A stretch of DNA of 64,000 nucleotides from Megamerina dolium (taxonomy: Eukaryota; Arthropoda; Insecta; Diptera; Megamerinidae). Under the pieces are notes generated by a model. The model searched no databases and was not told the DNA's origin. It saw nothing but the letters and a program-made list of their open reading frames with translations. Below, one piece after another: positions 36,720-50,235 of this stretch (position 1 is the first letter of the stretch; each line of letters starts with the position of its first letter). The translations under genes were made by a program, and so were the position numbers. The stretch spans positions 8,464,242 to 8,528,241 of the forward strand of contig OY978528.1 of assembly GCA_963854835.1 (NCBI GenBank), read 5' to 3'.

Positions 36720-37219
36720 GGCTGCAGCGTTAATCCGGATTACCGGAGCACTTAATCCGAATAAAATATTAACCTGACAGACGGCAGTATTGCGGATTAA
36801 CTAAACGGCTGATTGCTGTTTTATTAGGTCTGCTCACTTACATTACTATCACTATCAATTTCTGTCATCTGTCACTCTCGATATGAGAAAATCTACAAGA
36901 AGTACGTGATCTGAAAACTATCAGAAACTTCTAAATTGACATTCACAGTTCGTAATTGACAGCTGGATTTTTTTTTTCGCCAACGCTTTTCATATTGAAA
37001 ACTGTTAACAATTGTTGAAAACACACCTATTGTTTCGTAAGTTGGATAGAGAAAAAATCACAATAGAAAATTTTCAGCAGTATTGCCATCGCAAATTGCC
37101 TTAATCCTCTTTCATTTTGAGAATTAACTCATAGAGTTAATGCGGATTAGCTGCAGTTAATGCCCGAGTTGATTAGAATTAAATCGTTAATCTGGATTAA
37201 CGCTGTAGTCTGTCAGGGC
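36720..37219. mobile_element. MITE-like element with TTAATCC-rich inverted ends
   Basis: The left end (CTGCAGCGTTAATCCGGATTA) and the complement of the right end (CTACAGCGTTAATCCAGATTA) are inverted repeats about 500 bp apart. Extra TTAATCC/GGATTAA copies occur inside both arms, and a CTGACAGACGGCAG segment in the left arm corresponds to CTGACAGACTACAG at the right end. No coding capacity is seen. The exact ends and target duplication are uncertain. Confidence 0.6.
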
Positions 37220-40200
37220 TATAAGCTAATTTATTAATACTAAATATTTATATTTAATATTCTTAAACACTCTCTTATATATTTCCTCTCACATAATTTT
37301 TCTCGTTATTTTTTGCTAATAATATATCCAATATTATTGTTTTCGATCTTCATGATTGCGTTCGAAAAATTAATATAAACAAATTGGCATGATTTTCGAT
37401 CAAAATTCTATTCAACAAAGGTATTAATAATATTAATAAGCAAGATTTACAAAAAAAAAAATACTCAAATTTTATTTGATAGAAAAACCAATAAAAATAT
37501 ATGGCTCTCTTCTATTTGCTAAACAAGTGGCATACAAATCTTTAACCATAATAAAAAACGAACAAAAGCAAATAAATCTAAGTATTTATAAGTATGTATA
37601 TGAGTATGGCAATAAATTAATAATATGATAATAAACAAATCATAAGAAATCAAATGAAATTGCAATTAAGTAAAACTTTATTGCCGCATGATTGAGTTTT
37701 TCTATTTGATTTTAATGCGAGTTGATAACGTAAATAATTCTAAATGATTTTCTGTAATGTTTTCATATTCGTAGGTACGTACATATTCAATAAATATGTA
37801 TGTATCTAGGAAGAAAAAAAAAATTTTAATAAAGCAAATATTTGTATGCGAATTATGGCGTTTCATAGTTGGTGCAAAATCGAAAAAATCATGTCAAGTA
37901 TCCGATTTTAAAATGTACCTTGGTTTATTTTATGAAGATTGTCAAACATACATTTAAAAGTCATGTTTTGTTTATAGTTTTGACTATTTGATTTATTTGC
38001 AAAGAAACAAATTATTATAATTAACAATAATTACAAAATAATTAGATCTGCAGCAAATTTCTTTTAATTTTATTATCAAAAACGATCAAAATAAAGTTGA
38101 TATATGTTGAAATGCTTACATTTTCATTTTTTTCAAAATGAAATGAGTCATCCTAATGTATATTAATAATTATTAGATTATTTCATATTTACATATTTTT
38201 TTTTTTATATAATTTCTATGCATTCTTCGACATGTCAAGTCAATAAGTACATATGGGTATTATAAATACTCATATGCAAATATAATTACGTACTACGTAC
38301 ATATATGTTAAAGTTCATATTCATTCTCACATATTGATGTTCTTGATATTAGACATTTAGTCAATATGCATACAAATTTATGTACTTACATATTTTGCTG
38401 TAATGAGGTAAACGAAATGTGTACATTGTATGGTAGAAATATTTTACATGAATTCTTGCAGCTTATATTAAAATGTATAACGTAAATATGTGGCATTCAG
38501 AATGGAAAATAAAAAAAAATTAGAACGATGATATGTAAAAATTATATGTATTATGATGTGTTGCACTCATTCTTGTTTACTTACTTTCGATATGAACTAC
38601 TCATCAAATTAAATATGTAGTATTGTCAAAAGAGATCTCGTTGAAATACATATATTCCTTATGTTTTAATTCTTACATGAAGCAATATTTCTGATTTGCC
38701 AGTTGCTAATATTGTTTTCCAACATTTTTTCATAAATTTATATGGCATTTTAAAAATAATTATGGTCTCTATGCACAAAAATTCATGAAATCGAATCATT
38801 TTGAATTTATATTGCAAGCAACGAATACAGTCTCGTTTCTTTGCGAATGTCCAAAATCGAACGAAGTCGAATCATTTTGAGTCTTATATTGCAAACAACG
38901 AGTACACTCTCGTTGTTTCTTTGCGAATGTCCAAAATCGTACGAATCGATCAAAATCGAAATCAACGCATAGAATGAAACAATACTAAAACTTCAAGCAG
39001 CATGAAATATTCTTTTCGCAAAATATCGTTTGAAAAAATTTTTCTATTTGAAAACATCTACATTTTTGTCTACATGTACATTTTTGTCTCATGTGTGTGC
39101 ATATTGATTTTTTTTTCATTTATCGATTAATATTTAATGTACAATTTTTTTTTTGCTTTATGCAAAAAAAAGTTTCAAATTATTGTAATTGCATAATTGC
39201 AATAAAAAAGTGAGTTAAATTTTCACATAAAAATTTTTTTTTTTTTTTTAATAGGTAAATAATAATTTAACAAATGAAATTTTATATCACAATCATTCGG
39301 TGACGCCTGCTAGCCATTTGATTGTTAATTAATACCAGTATGAATTCTCAGAAGAAATAAATGGACAATGAACTTTAATAAATTGCAGCACGTTTAATAA
39401 TACATATTTGAGCATATAATATAAATATCAATTTGCAGAACGAAAGCAAGAAGTAATGCAAAAATTTATTCATATCAAATTGCGCGGTAAATTATTTTCT
39501 TGCAATTCACGAGTTTTTTTTAGCAGTAAGAATTTTAAAGTTTATAATTTATAAGTGTGTCGAAAAATATTTCAGATAAAATTGATCATTTAAAAAATAA
39601 TAATTTAAGAAAGAAGATACTTTAAAATCGTACAAGGCTTAAAGGAAAAACGTTTGACACAATGCGATATTCTGATGACACGAGGAAGAATATACAGGCA
39701 CATTTAATGCCTAGAGGAGCGAAACTAAAATATTTTGGAGACAAATTGTCATCAGCATAGCACATCGAGTAATTTTGTAGAGGAGCTGCACTACGTAATG
39801 AAGATATGGGTGTAACGTGTGAATATTCGTGAAAAGTTAGAGAGGAAGGAAAGGAGTTAGAAAGGAAAATTCAATGCAAGTCGACTTAAAATTGCACATC
39901 TCTAGAAGCAATATTCGTATATTTTTTGAGTTTTGAGGATATAAAAATAGAAAATAAATGAAATATTAATTGAGGTTAAAAAATAAAAATAAATATGTGG
40001 CACTGAATGACCTTAATTGAGGGTAGTCATTTCATTTCTCCACCTAGAATCGATTACTGGTCAGCTATGGGATTAATTGGAAATTTTTTGATATTTTTAT
40101 GGTAATTTTATAGGAAAGCATTCTAGCAGTAAAGATAGGGAGTAAGTGTATCCTCAAGGAAAGGTGTGCTAATGAAAAGGTCACTTCATATAGCTATATT

Positions 40201-41439
40201 ACACAATTTGGGACATCTTCGTATTAAAATGTTAATACAATAATATTTATTTGATAATAGCTTTAATCTAATTTTCATTGATACAATATATAAGTATACA
40301 ATACTCTAATATGTAGGTAGTAGACATTTCTTTTATTTATAATACATGTAATACTAATTCAATTGAATTTAATTTAATATAGGCTTAATATTCCACCTTG
40401 AAGAAAAATTAATATTTAAGTTTTTTTTTTTTTCATTTTAAATGGTTCATTGTAAGATTTCGTTTTGATTTTCTTCTGAGATGAGAGATGAATTTAATTA
40501 AAATACGAGTAAGTGGATAACAAAAGGAGACCGATTTTCGAAATTTTAAGTATTCTTTTTGGCCTATATGTATGCTTCTTGACATCCCGGAGATATATAA
40601 AATATATTTATTCGCATTTTGCATTATTTACAATGGATCTGAGAGTACAATTTACATATATGTAAGTACGAGTATCTACATACACATTGATGCATATGAT
40701 TATTTTTATTTGTTGTGGTTGTTATTATTCTAGTTTTTATATTTACTACATTCGCCCCTATTATTTACTATTGCTGTGACTAGTGAATTTGATACTATTC
40801 GAGTATATATGAACGAGTATGTATATAAACAAACTAGAGATATACACACAAGTAGCTCATTCACTTCATATGAATGCTCTATGAGTTATGAATAATTTGT
40901 TGTTGCTATTAGACATGATAACAACAATGAAGAAGAAGAAGTAGAAGAGGTGACATTATCACATGTGATAGTGACTAGTGTGAGGACAATGATGATGATG
41001 ATGATAATGATGATAATGTTGATGGTTGCGTTGATGAAATGATGCTAATATATTAAATTCATTTATTTTGTAACTACAAATGCGTAGTGGAGTAAAATAG
41101 TGCGTAAGCGAAAGTAATACTAATAAATGTTGATGATCAGTTCAATGAGATAGTTGCCACATTATCACTATAGTGTGTTAGGTAGACGATTGCAATCTTA
41201 GTTGTTGAAAATGACGATGGACAGAACATAGGTCACTAAATTTGGACATGAGGGACTTAGTGGCGATATCCATTGTGCTACATTGAGTTTAGTATGAAAT
41301 CATGTATTGCATACTAAACTTTTCTCTACCATTATTCCCATAAAAAATTTGTAGATTTGTAGATTATAGAAATATGGACGCTATGTATATTTTATAAACG
41401 AAATGATCAATATTTTTGTTTTTTTTTGTGAAAGACTAT
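37220..41439. other. Gene-poor AT-rich DNA
   Basis: No exon, RNA gene or intact transposon recognised. A short tandem duplication (38791-38945) is listed separately. (GAT)n-like microsatellites occur at 40990-41030. The strand-opposed short frames are not credible genes. Confidence 0.45.
38791..38945. repeat. Tandem duplication, two copies of about 78 bp
   Basis: Both copies begin TCGAATCATTTTGA and end TTTGCGAATGTCCAAAATCG. They differ by scattered substitutions and a 3-base insertion. They lie in non-coding DNA. Confidence 0.75.
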
Positions 41440-42000
41440 TTTATTGGAAAAATTATATTCACCAATTTTTAGAATGATGAATCGAAAGATAAAAGCGCCC
41501 AACATTCCATTTGTTAAAAAAAAAATTACTTTTTGTATGGAAACTATATTCATTTATCAATCAAATGTGTTCAATTTTTATATCAGAAAAATATTTTTGC
41601 AAAGAATTAAATTCCACAAAGTTTCTGAATTGAGAATTTTGAAAAATAATGGTACCTTTCATACGTTTATAGCAATTTGTATTTGAAAATATTAATATTT
41701 TCTATGGGGACTGTGAATGCAATTACTTAAAATTTTGTATGAAATATTATTTTGGGGAAAAATTAAGATCAACAATGTTTCAGAATTATAAATTGAAAAA
41801 TAAAGTTAACTTCCATAAAAGTTCGATAAAAATAATATTTTGTATGGGGACCACTCTTATTTATGAACGGAATGGCTTAAAATTTTATGTGGAATACTAT
41901 TTTAGTCAAAAAAAGAATTAGATTTCCGAACTTTTAGAATTAACAAAAAAAAAAAAAAAAGTTAATGGTACCTTCCATAAGTGTTTGTAGAAAAGCATTA
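41440..42000 (+). repeat. Degenerate tandem array, period about 155 bp
   Basis: TTTGTATGGAAACTATATTCA (near 41532), CTATGGGGACTGTGAATGC (near 41702) and TTTGTATGGGGACCACTC (near 41840) recur about 307 bp over two periods. Each is followed by TTTATTGAACG-like and ACTATTTTxGxAAAAA-like blocks. A further decayed unit follows near 41993. The core motif and period match the arrays at 52.7, 55.5 and 60.3 kb. Confidence 0.55.
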
Positions 42001-45000
42001 GGATTTTGGAGATTATATGTATTTGGAGATTATGGAGATTATATGTATTTTTTTTTTCATTTCTTTTAAGATGTCACTTTCTATAATAATTATATAAATA
42101 TATTTTGGAGGAAAAATGAAGAAAATAATTTTTTTTCTTTACAAAATTCTGTATAATTCTATTAATTTGAGACGTTGGGCTAAAAAAAATCGAACATATT
42201 CACGAAGGTAAGCAATTAGAAATTTTTAAAATAAAAATAATGAAATTACACTTGATTTATTAACTCATTTTCCACATCTGGGAAATATTTGTTTAATATT
42301 TAATAAAAATGGCGATTGTTGGTTGTGTTGGTACTCAAATATTTTCTAAAAATCTTAATTATTTATTAAAATTGTTTTTTTTTTTCTAAATAATTACCGC
42401 GTTTAAAAGAGCATTTATTTCTTTATTCTCTGGAAAATATCATCACCACATTGTTTGTTTGGTTTTTTATCTTGTTGTATTCGTCTAAAATAAACGACTT
42501 CAAAATGATGTTGTTGTTGTTGCTATAATATTATTGTTATTTTAATAAATAATATCACTGATGCTATTTGTGCTGATATTATTGTACTCACATGGTGTGA
42601 TAATCTAATTGTAAATTATACACATTTATTTGTATGTATAATTGTGTGTATGATTATAGAGGCCGTGCACTTTCACCCCAGTCTCTATGAGTGTACATAT
42701 ATACAATACAATATACAAATTTTTTGTATTTGTATTCATATCTTTTTGTTTGTTTTTATCATTCTGCCTGCTGTTCTTGTTTTGGTTACGAATTGAGCAA
42801 CGTTTTGTTATTGTTGTTGTTGTATTGCTATACATAGTACTTAAACATATATATAATTTATGTATTGTACTTGCACCCAGTAACAAATTGAGAATAAGAT
42901 GATTGCTGTAGAAATTATAAAAGTAGATTTGAAGCATCCAACATACTCTCCGCCTAATTACCAAAGGCTTTGCGTTAATGCCACGGTATCTACAAAGTGA
43001 TATTGCCTATATTAAAATAAAACGTTCGGTGAACAGATCAGAATTGTGCTTACAAGTGATCACTTTCTTTTACTGGGTAATTTATACATATACAATGTGA
43101 GCACTCAATATAAAAAGGCCAGCGTAATAATAAAAAACAAAAAAAAATAAAATAAAATAAACTACAAGAACAGCAACAGCTGTGATGGATCACTTCCATG
43201 CAGTAATTTTCATTAATTTTTGTTTATATGAACACATAACTACATTGTTATTATTATTTTGCTCATTTTTGTGTACATCTTCTTAATATTGTAGATATGT
43301 ACTATGTATATTACGTAGTTTTTGGAACTTGTATTTGTTTTTTTTTTTTTTTTTTTTCATGAAAATTAATGCATCAATTTTTTTTGTCTAAATTATTTAT
43401 ATTTTATTCCCGGAAAGAGGGAAGTAAAATAAATGAAAATGTGTAAATAAATAATATACGCACTGTTGTGCTATATTTATCATACATATTATTTCTATGT
43501 ACTAACAGAGTTGCAAAAGATTTAAATCGCATGTGTTTTTGAATTAAGTTAAATTTTGTAAAATATGAAAAATAATATTTTTCTAAAAATATATAATAGA
43601 AGTTAAAGACCTCTAAATATACCATTCTTTGACCGATATGCTTTAGTGCAGAACTCAAAGAAAATATATCAAATTCTATTGTTATTGAATTTAGAAAATA
43701 TCAAATCAACATACGATTGAAAGAAAAAATCAATTAATTTAAACTGAAAAATGTCAAATCATAAGTCAAAAATAAATTATAGTAGAAAAATCATTAAGTG
43801 ATTGCAAGAAAATAGCATCAATTCAGTCTTGTTTCAATTTCAGTTTCAAATTTGAAAGAATATTTGTAATCGTTGAATTCAAGTTTTGATTGCAATTGAT
43901 TCCTAAATGATTTAATCAATTTACAGCTCTGCTATATAGATTTATTTGTACCTACCTATCATATTTTAGGCAATTTATATTCGTATTATTATTAGTAGAT
44001 TTATATACAGTACATGTGTATAAAACTAAAAGTGAAAGGTGCATATAAAATCAGATGATGAATTATTTTTAAATTGAACCTTCATGTTTAATAATATTCA
44101 AATAAAACACCATAATAAAATATAAAAAATATCATATGCCCAGAGATTCAAATGTTTTTGGATTTGAGAGAGAGAGAGAGAGAGAATTTGTTATTTGTAA
44201 ACAAAATGGATATTTTTTATGGTTTCTATTATCTTTTGATTGATCATAGTTTACTATATTTTCTTGGAAAATATAAGAAGTAATTTATATTAAGTACTTA
44301 TTGCACAATGTCTATTCTTCCTTTTTTTTTGCTTAATATTTGTTAATATTTCAATTCAATAAAGTCAAATATTTACGTAATTTAACATCCCTGAATGTTA
44401 ACAACAGTCCAACGAGTTGATTGAAAAGAAGAAACGAATTGAAGGTTGAATTTCGTTATTTTTGTGAGATATGAATGGGATAAATGGGATATTTTGCATA
44501 GATTTTGCTAAAAACGAAAATCAACAGAATCCAAAGTTTTGTTTCTTCCAAACAATACATCATTTTACACACGAATTATTGCGTTGTACATACAATCACA
44601 ATGCGTTAAACTTCAAAGTACTTCAAAGTACTTACCCTAGATTTACTAGTTCCTGAAATAATTACTCGTTGACAAAATATTCGTTAAAAATGCAGAAGTG
44701 ATGCATATAATTGATATCAAAATTTTTGGATAAGCTCTATAAATGTAATTAAAGGGAAATTATCAAGAAAATCGCACATCGTTGAGAAAAGTGTATTAAG
44801 TTAAAAGGAGATTGATTATATTGTCAAATTAGAATCAAATTTTTGATATTTTTAGCGTATTCATTGTTACATGGTACTTTTGAGAGTTATTATTTTTTTT
44901 TCTTTGACCATACAATTAGTCATTTTTGTTTTCTAGAATTGTTATGAGCGCCATATTATAATATTTGTATTGCGTTCTTGAGCTTCGGTACATAGAATCT

Positions 45001-47290
45001 TAGTTTCGAGTATCGGTTTGATCATTGCAGTAATTACTACATATTTCATATTTACTAAAAATGTTCTCTATTATAATTCAACGTAGTTATTATTTTTACT
45101 CTTGGTTCCGGCATATATTTTTCAAGGTTTGCCATGATATTTTTCCAACACGAATATAACAATTTTTAGAGCATATGTAAGTGGCTATACACCATTTTAA
45201 AAATTATTTAACACTGTAAAATTGGTGTTTCTTCACTCAATTTAGATTTAGATAACATTCAATTTATATTCACAACATTTTATAGGTTTTCTTGCATACG
45301 CATTTAATACACAAGAAGCATCTTAATGCATATATTTTGTATCAACACACACTTGCTTCATATAACTTACATTCATTTTTTTATGTATATGTTAGTCATT
45401 TAATTAGTAATTTGAAATATATAGTTAATTAATATTATATTATATTTAATTTAATTATATATATATATATATTTTTTATTTTAATTATTTTCATATTTAT
45501 TCTAATATTTATTAACATAAACGTATATGTTTTTTTAAAAATTCCGAATGTTTAATGATTTAGAAAATTGCCTCTTTTTATTCATACGTGTTAATAACAC
45601 ATTATTTTCATTATATATATCACACCGGATATGCATAATAATTTAACAAATAAAATAAATTTAAATTATTAAATATATCCACACACACACACACATATAC
45701 TCTCACGCACGCAAATACACAAAGCGAAGAACGACGAATCAACGCATTAATAAATTAATTGAACACCTTGGCGTATGATTAATATATAATAATTATTTTT
45801 TGTAATATTTTTCTTTTTATTCTTTGTTTTACACATCCTCTTATTTTGTTTCAATTACTTGAAATATTCGTAATTACACACTCAAACCAATATACTTCCA
45901 AGTGTAGTAGTGTATTACATTAGTGTCACAATTAAGAAGAGCACTTGCAACAATTGTATTCATTGTCAACGGTGAATACAGTGTACATTAAAGAATGTAT
46001 ATAGAAAAATTAAATTTCATATATGAATACATTTTTCACACAACACAGTGGATTTAAAAACGCGACCGTACACCTTTAGAAATGGAATTCAACTAAAAAT
46101 GATCCTCCATTCAATCAATGTGAATGCATAACATTTACTCATTTGTATAAAATGTAGGTGCTTGAAAACAACAACAACAACAACAACAACTACAACAACA
46201 ACGGCAGAAAAATAAACTAGAGGCACATTTAATAAAAACATATACTAAGGCAGGCATAGTGAGACTACAAAATATAATCGGTAGTAACAACAACAAATTG
46301 TAACAAAAAACAATTTGTGCGCCATGATATGTATGCATTACATAGTACATCTATATATATTAAAAGAACCAACACATACATACAAGTTTGCATTAGGACG
46401 CCATTTCAAGCTATATACATGAAACAATTTGAGTACAGCACCTCTACAATAGCTTCATATATGCATGATTTTTTTTTTTTATGTATACACATGTATATAA
46501 CTAGGGTGAATGTAACTTATAAATATGTAGCACCTACATATGTTGCTGCGACACTATTTGAAAAAACATATAAATAACACTTCTCTGTCCCTACTGCTAT
46601 GGACCGACCGACCATACATTGAAGAGGACATTATGCTGTGGCAACAGTATGGTTTCTTTGTTGCACATTTTATTTTTTTTGCATACACGAGTAAACACAT
46701 ATATTTGCATGTAGTTTGTGCAGCAGCACGTGTTATTCACGCTATTCGCCTTTGTTTTGTGTTTTTTTTTTTTAAATTACTCTTTGGTTCGTTTATGTAC
46801 ATACCTACAAATATATTTTTGTTTACATAGAATTGGCATGTGGCATTACTTGTTTCATTCACTCTAATCAACAGAAGAGTTTTTTTTTTTGTTGCTGATG
46901 ATTCTAAGCGCATCTTTAAATATATAGATTCATTATTTGAAAGCAAGCATATGACAAAAATCATTTGTAAAAATGCACGCATCGAATACACATATAGAAG
47001 CAACGCTAGTCTAATGTAGAAACTATTAAATATAATTTTTTGCGCGCAATTTTCCAATAATCAATCCGTTGCTTTAATACGCCCTCCTCTCCTGAACAGC
47101 TATGAGTTTATTTACATGAGAAATTGTCAACAAAATCGGAATAATTTAATATAATGTTAAGAAAATTACATTTTTGGCAACGAACCAAGTAAACAATGTA
47201 CTTACAATGTTGTGCCTATAATATCTTTAATAGACGTACTTACATTATTATTACTTATTTAAATAAAAAAAAAAAAAAAAACAATTAAAG
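42001..47290. other. Gene-poor AT-rich DNA between transporter and paralog C
   Basis: Contains (GA)n at about 44167-44186, (CA)n at about 45681-45694, and (CAA)n at 46168-46202. No coding exon or RNA gene was recognised. Short frames at 46317-46830 are low-complexity. Confidence 0.45.
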
Positions 47291-47462
47291 GGGGTGACGG
47301 TCAAAATATGAAAAGTGATAATATTTACAATATTTTAGTTCTTCTTATACAACATTCACATTATGTAGGTGATAGATTAAAAGAATATCATATTTTGTTA
47401 AAATCTACTAAAAAAGAACTATAAGATTTTCAAATTAATACTTCTCATATTTTCACCGCAAC
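47291..47462. mobile_element. Short palindromic MITE-like sequence
   Basis: Imperfect inverted arms: CGGTCAAAATATGAAAAGTG on the left pairs with CTTCTCATATTTTCACCG on the right, and the inner TTTAGTTCTTCTTATA pairs with CTAAAAAAGAACTATAAG. The total is about 172 bp, it is non-coding, and it lies about 220 bp beyond the stop of AAMP paralog C. Confidence 0.6.
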
Positions 47463-47678
47463 TACTTCCAGAATATTTCTTGATTTAAATTTTTCATTTA
47501 ATTTATTCAATTCTATAATAATTGTTAATTTTTAAAAAATAAACCATATAAATAAGTTTGAATTATTTACTTATTTGCAGAAAAATATATAGAAAATATG
47601 TTAAATACTTTCTATTCAAAAAAAAAAAGTAAGACAACAAAAAGACGTAAAAAGAAATTAGAATAAAAACGAATTCAC

Positions 47679-49076
47679 CTAGTCACCTAATTGTGGCACA
47701 CGAAAGATTTTAGCGGAATGATCTTCGGACACAGTCAACGCAATATGTTCACGCGGATTATAGTTGAAATCGTAAATATCCGCAATATGACCGGATAATT
47801 TAAATTTACGTGCACCCGAACGTGCATCATAACCATAGATGTGACCTTTTATGGTTGTTACAACAATAGTATAATCGCTAATCCATTTTAGTCTAATTAA
47901 TAAGATAAGTTAAAACAATGATGTTAATGTAAAAAATTCAATTTAACTAAATTACAACTTACTTTGTGATGCCATCATCCATTTCATGATGTTCACATTC
48001 GGTACGCAGTGTATATTTTGCATAATCCCAAATGGCAATTTGACCATGCAATGTACCACTGGCAGCCATTTTAAATTCGCTTGATGGCGAAAAGGCCAAA
48101 CATTCGATAGAGCCACTTGCTTCCACAGTGCCAACTGGACCATTATTTGAACAAAACAGTATTTTACCTAAAAGAGTTTTTGATTTCATTAAATCAGCAC
48201 TTTGTGAAAAATGTATAAACTCATGTACATACCACTAGAATCACCCGACATGTACAGTGGCGATTCCTTATCACAGGCTATCGCTATAATATGCTCTTTA
48301 TGCACCAAAGGATGTTGTTCATCGACTTGCATAATTACTGTATTACTTTTTAGATCCCATAATTTGAGCACACCATTCGCATAGGCCGCATATAATTTTT
48401 TACCATCGCCCGTCAATTCACCAGCATTACAACGCTCCCCCTGACCGGTTAATATTTTACAATCCCCAGACGGTATACGCCACACGTATATCTCACCATT
48501 TTCACTACCCGCCATCAGTACATTTGCACCTCGATGCCAGCGCATCCAAGACATATCACCCATTGAATATTCCCATACTTTTCGAAATATTCCGCTATTG
48601 TTCTCTGCACTGTCTTGTATTTTGAAAACAAACAACTCACCGGCCATATCAGCCGTTGCCAAATAATTGCCATCATAACTGAAATGCACCTCCGTCACTG
48701 TATCTTTGTGATCTGTTACCTCGAATAGAACTTCACCAGTTTGTATATTCCATACATAGGCATGATCGTCTTCGCTGCCGGTAACTGCCCACTCTCGCTC
48801 TGGGTGTAATGAGCAGCCGAAAACGGCAGATGTGTGCTTTTCAAATGTCATCACAGCATCATCTTGCACTGGTGAACGACGCGTACCAGCCGCACCATCA
48901 TCATACTCATCCTCATCGTCATCGTTGCCGAATCGCATTTCCAACTCTTCCAATGTGACTTCTTCCATTTCCAGATCGTCATCATCATCGTCCGGTGGTA
49001 TATCATTCTCGAAATGTATTAATTCACCTTCATCCTCTTCAATATCGCGTGCACGCGGTGGTGTGTTATCGCGCAT
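47679..49076 (-). CDS. CG5114: AAMP/CG5114-like WD40-repeat protein, paralog C (probable parental copy)
   Basis: Three exons: 49076-48233, 48167-47963 and 47892-47679, phases 1 and 2, 420 aa, close to the family norm (about 430). Donors are GTATGT and GTAAGT. Residues 1-75 are acidic (IEEDEGELIHFEND, then Asp runs and EVTLEELEMRFGNDDDEDEYDD). WD40 blades start at about 78: VMTFEKHTSAVFGCSLHP, AYVWNIQTGEVL, LFVFKI, IYVWRIPSG, LKLWDLKSNTVIMQV, IAIWDYAK, and SEDHSAKIFRVPQLGD at the end. Of the four paralogs it has the most regular blades and the fewest oddities, so I take it as the conserved orthologue. Its cellular function in flies is unclear; human AAMP is cytosolic and linked to migration and RhoA signalling. 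The symbol is a family assignment. Confidence 0.88.
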
Positions 49077-50235
49077 TTTCTGTTTTCTCTAAATATACGA
49101 TTTCACCAAATTAGAAAATTCCAATCCGCCTTTTTCGCTCTTCTTCTTCTTGTTCGTTGATTCGATGCCGCTGCACTAAAATATATTAAATGTATTTCAT
49201 AATCTTGCACTTAACTTGTATAATTTATGCTCATATAATTACCAAAAGATAAATACAAATTTAATAGTTTTTCGCTTCTGAATATCTTATTGTAAAGATA
49301 AAGAATTCCGTGGTAAAAAAAAATATATATATAAATTCTGCTCGTTCAACACAAACAATAAGCCCAAATGTCAACACGTGTTGGTTATCGAACATCTGTT
49401 AAAGCAACGAGTAGTACTGTCAGCAGATTTCTCGTTGTTATTTAATATTCGTGAAAAGTGCTGCCAAATCGACAACAAAATTAGAATTCGTTATTTGCGT
49501 AAATTTTTATTTATTTTTATTTATTTCTATTGTGTTTTTATTTGATGGGAATAGATGAAAAAATCTCTAAACAGAGTTGTAATATTTCTAACCACAAGTC
49601 TTCATTTAATTTATTTCTTATGAAAAATAATAGAATTTCAAAAAAAATTATCATTCGTTTGATCATTAGTTTGACAGCAAATATTGACAATGAAATATGG
49701 TATGGACACATAAAACAAATCTAGATCACTTCAAACAAAGTCTGATTGCCGAAGAGCAATGTAACTCATTTAACTAAATGAGTTGATTTTGTTTATTTAA
49801 CTTAATTAAACTCAACTGATTGACAAAGAATAATTCAATCAACCAACGTGTAACTACTAGTTAAGCAGTGCCAACTAATTTTGAAATGTACATGCCTTTA
49901 TGTTCCTTCTGCGATTTCTTAACGCACAAAATTAAACGAAAATTTGATCAAATGGATGGAATAAATATTTTTATTTACATTCAAAATCTATTAAATCTAT
50001 TCAGAATATAATTCGTTTCAACTATTCGTTACGCACGTAGTGTTGGTCTGTTTAAGAGTGAATGGAGTATGTATATAAAATAAAACTTCATTTAATTTAA
50101 TTGTAAAATAGGTAAGTGGACTATATTATTTATATTTGAGGTGTTGAGGGAAATTTAATATTTAATTTTGAAATTTAATAACAATAATAACAATAGTAAC
50201 AACAATAACAATCATATACAAAGATACAGCTCAAT
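49077..50235. other. Spacer between paralogs D and C
   Basis: The side next to 49076 holds the 5' UTR of paralog C, with a possible leader acceptor TTTTAG (complement of about 49177-49182). The rest is AT-rich with a small palindrome (CTCATTTAACTAAATGAG near 49766-49783). No gene or transposon was seen, unlike the transposon-filled A-B spacer. Confidence 0.5.

Noticed and set aside
48832..49092. Plus-strand Ser-rich frame
   Set aside because: Antisense shadow of the acidic N-terminus of AAMP paralog C.
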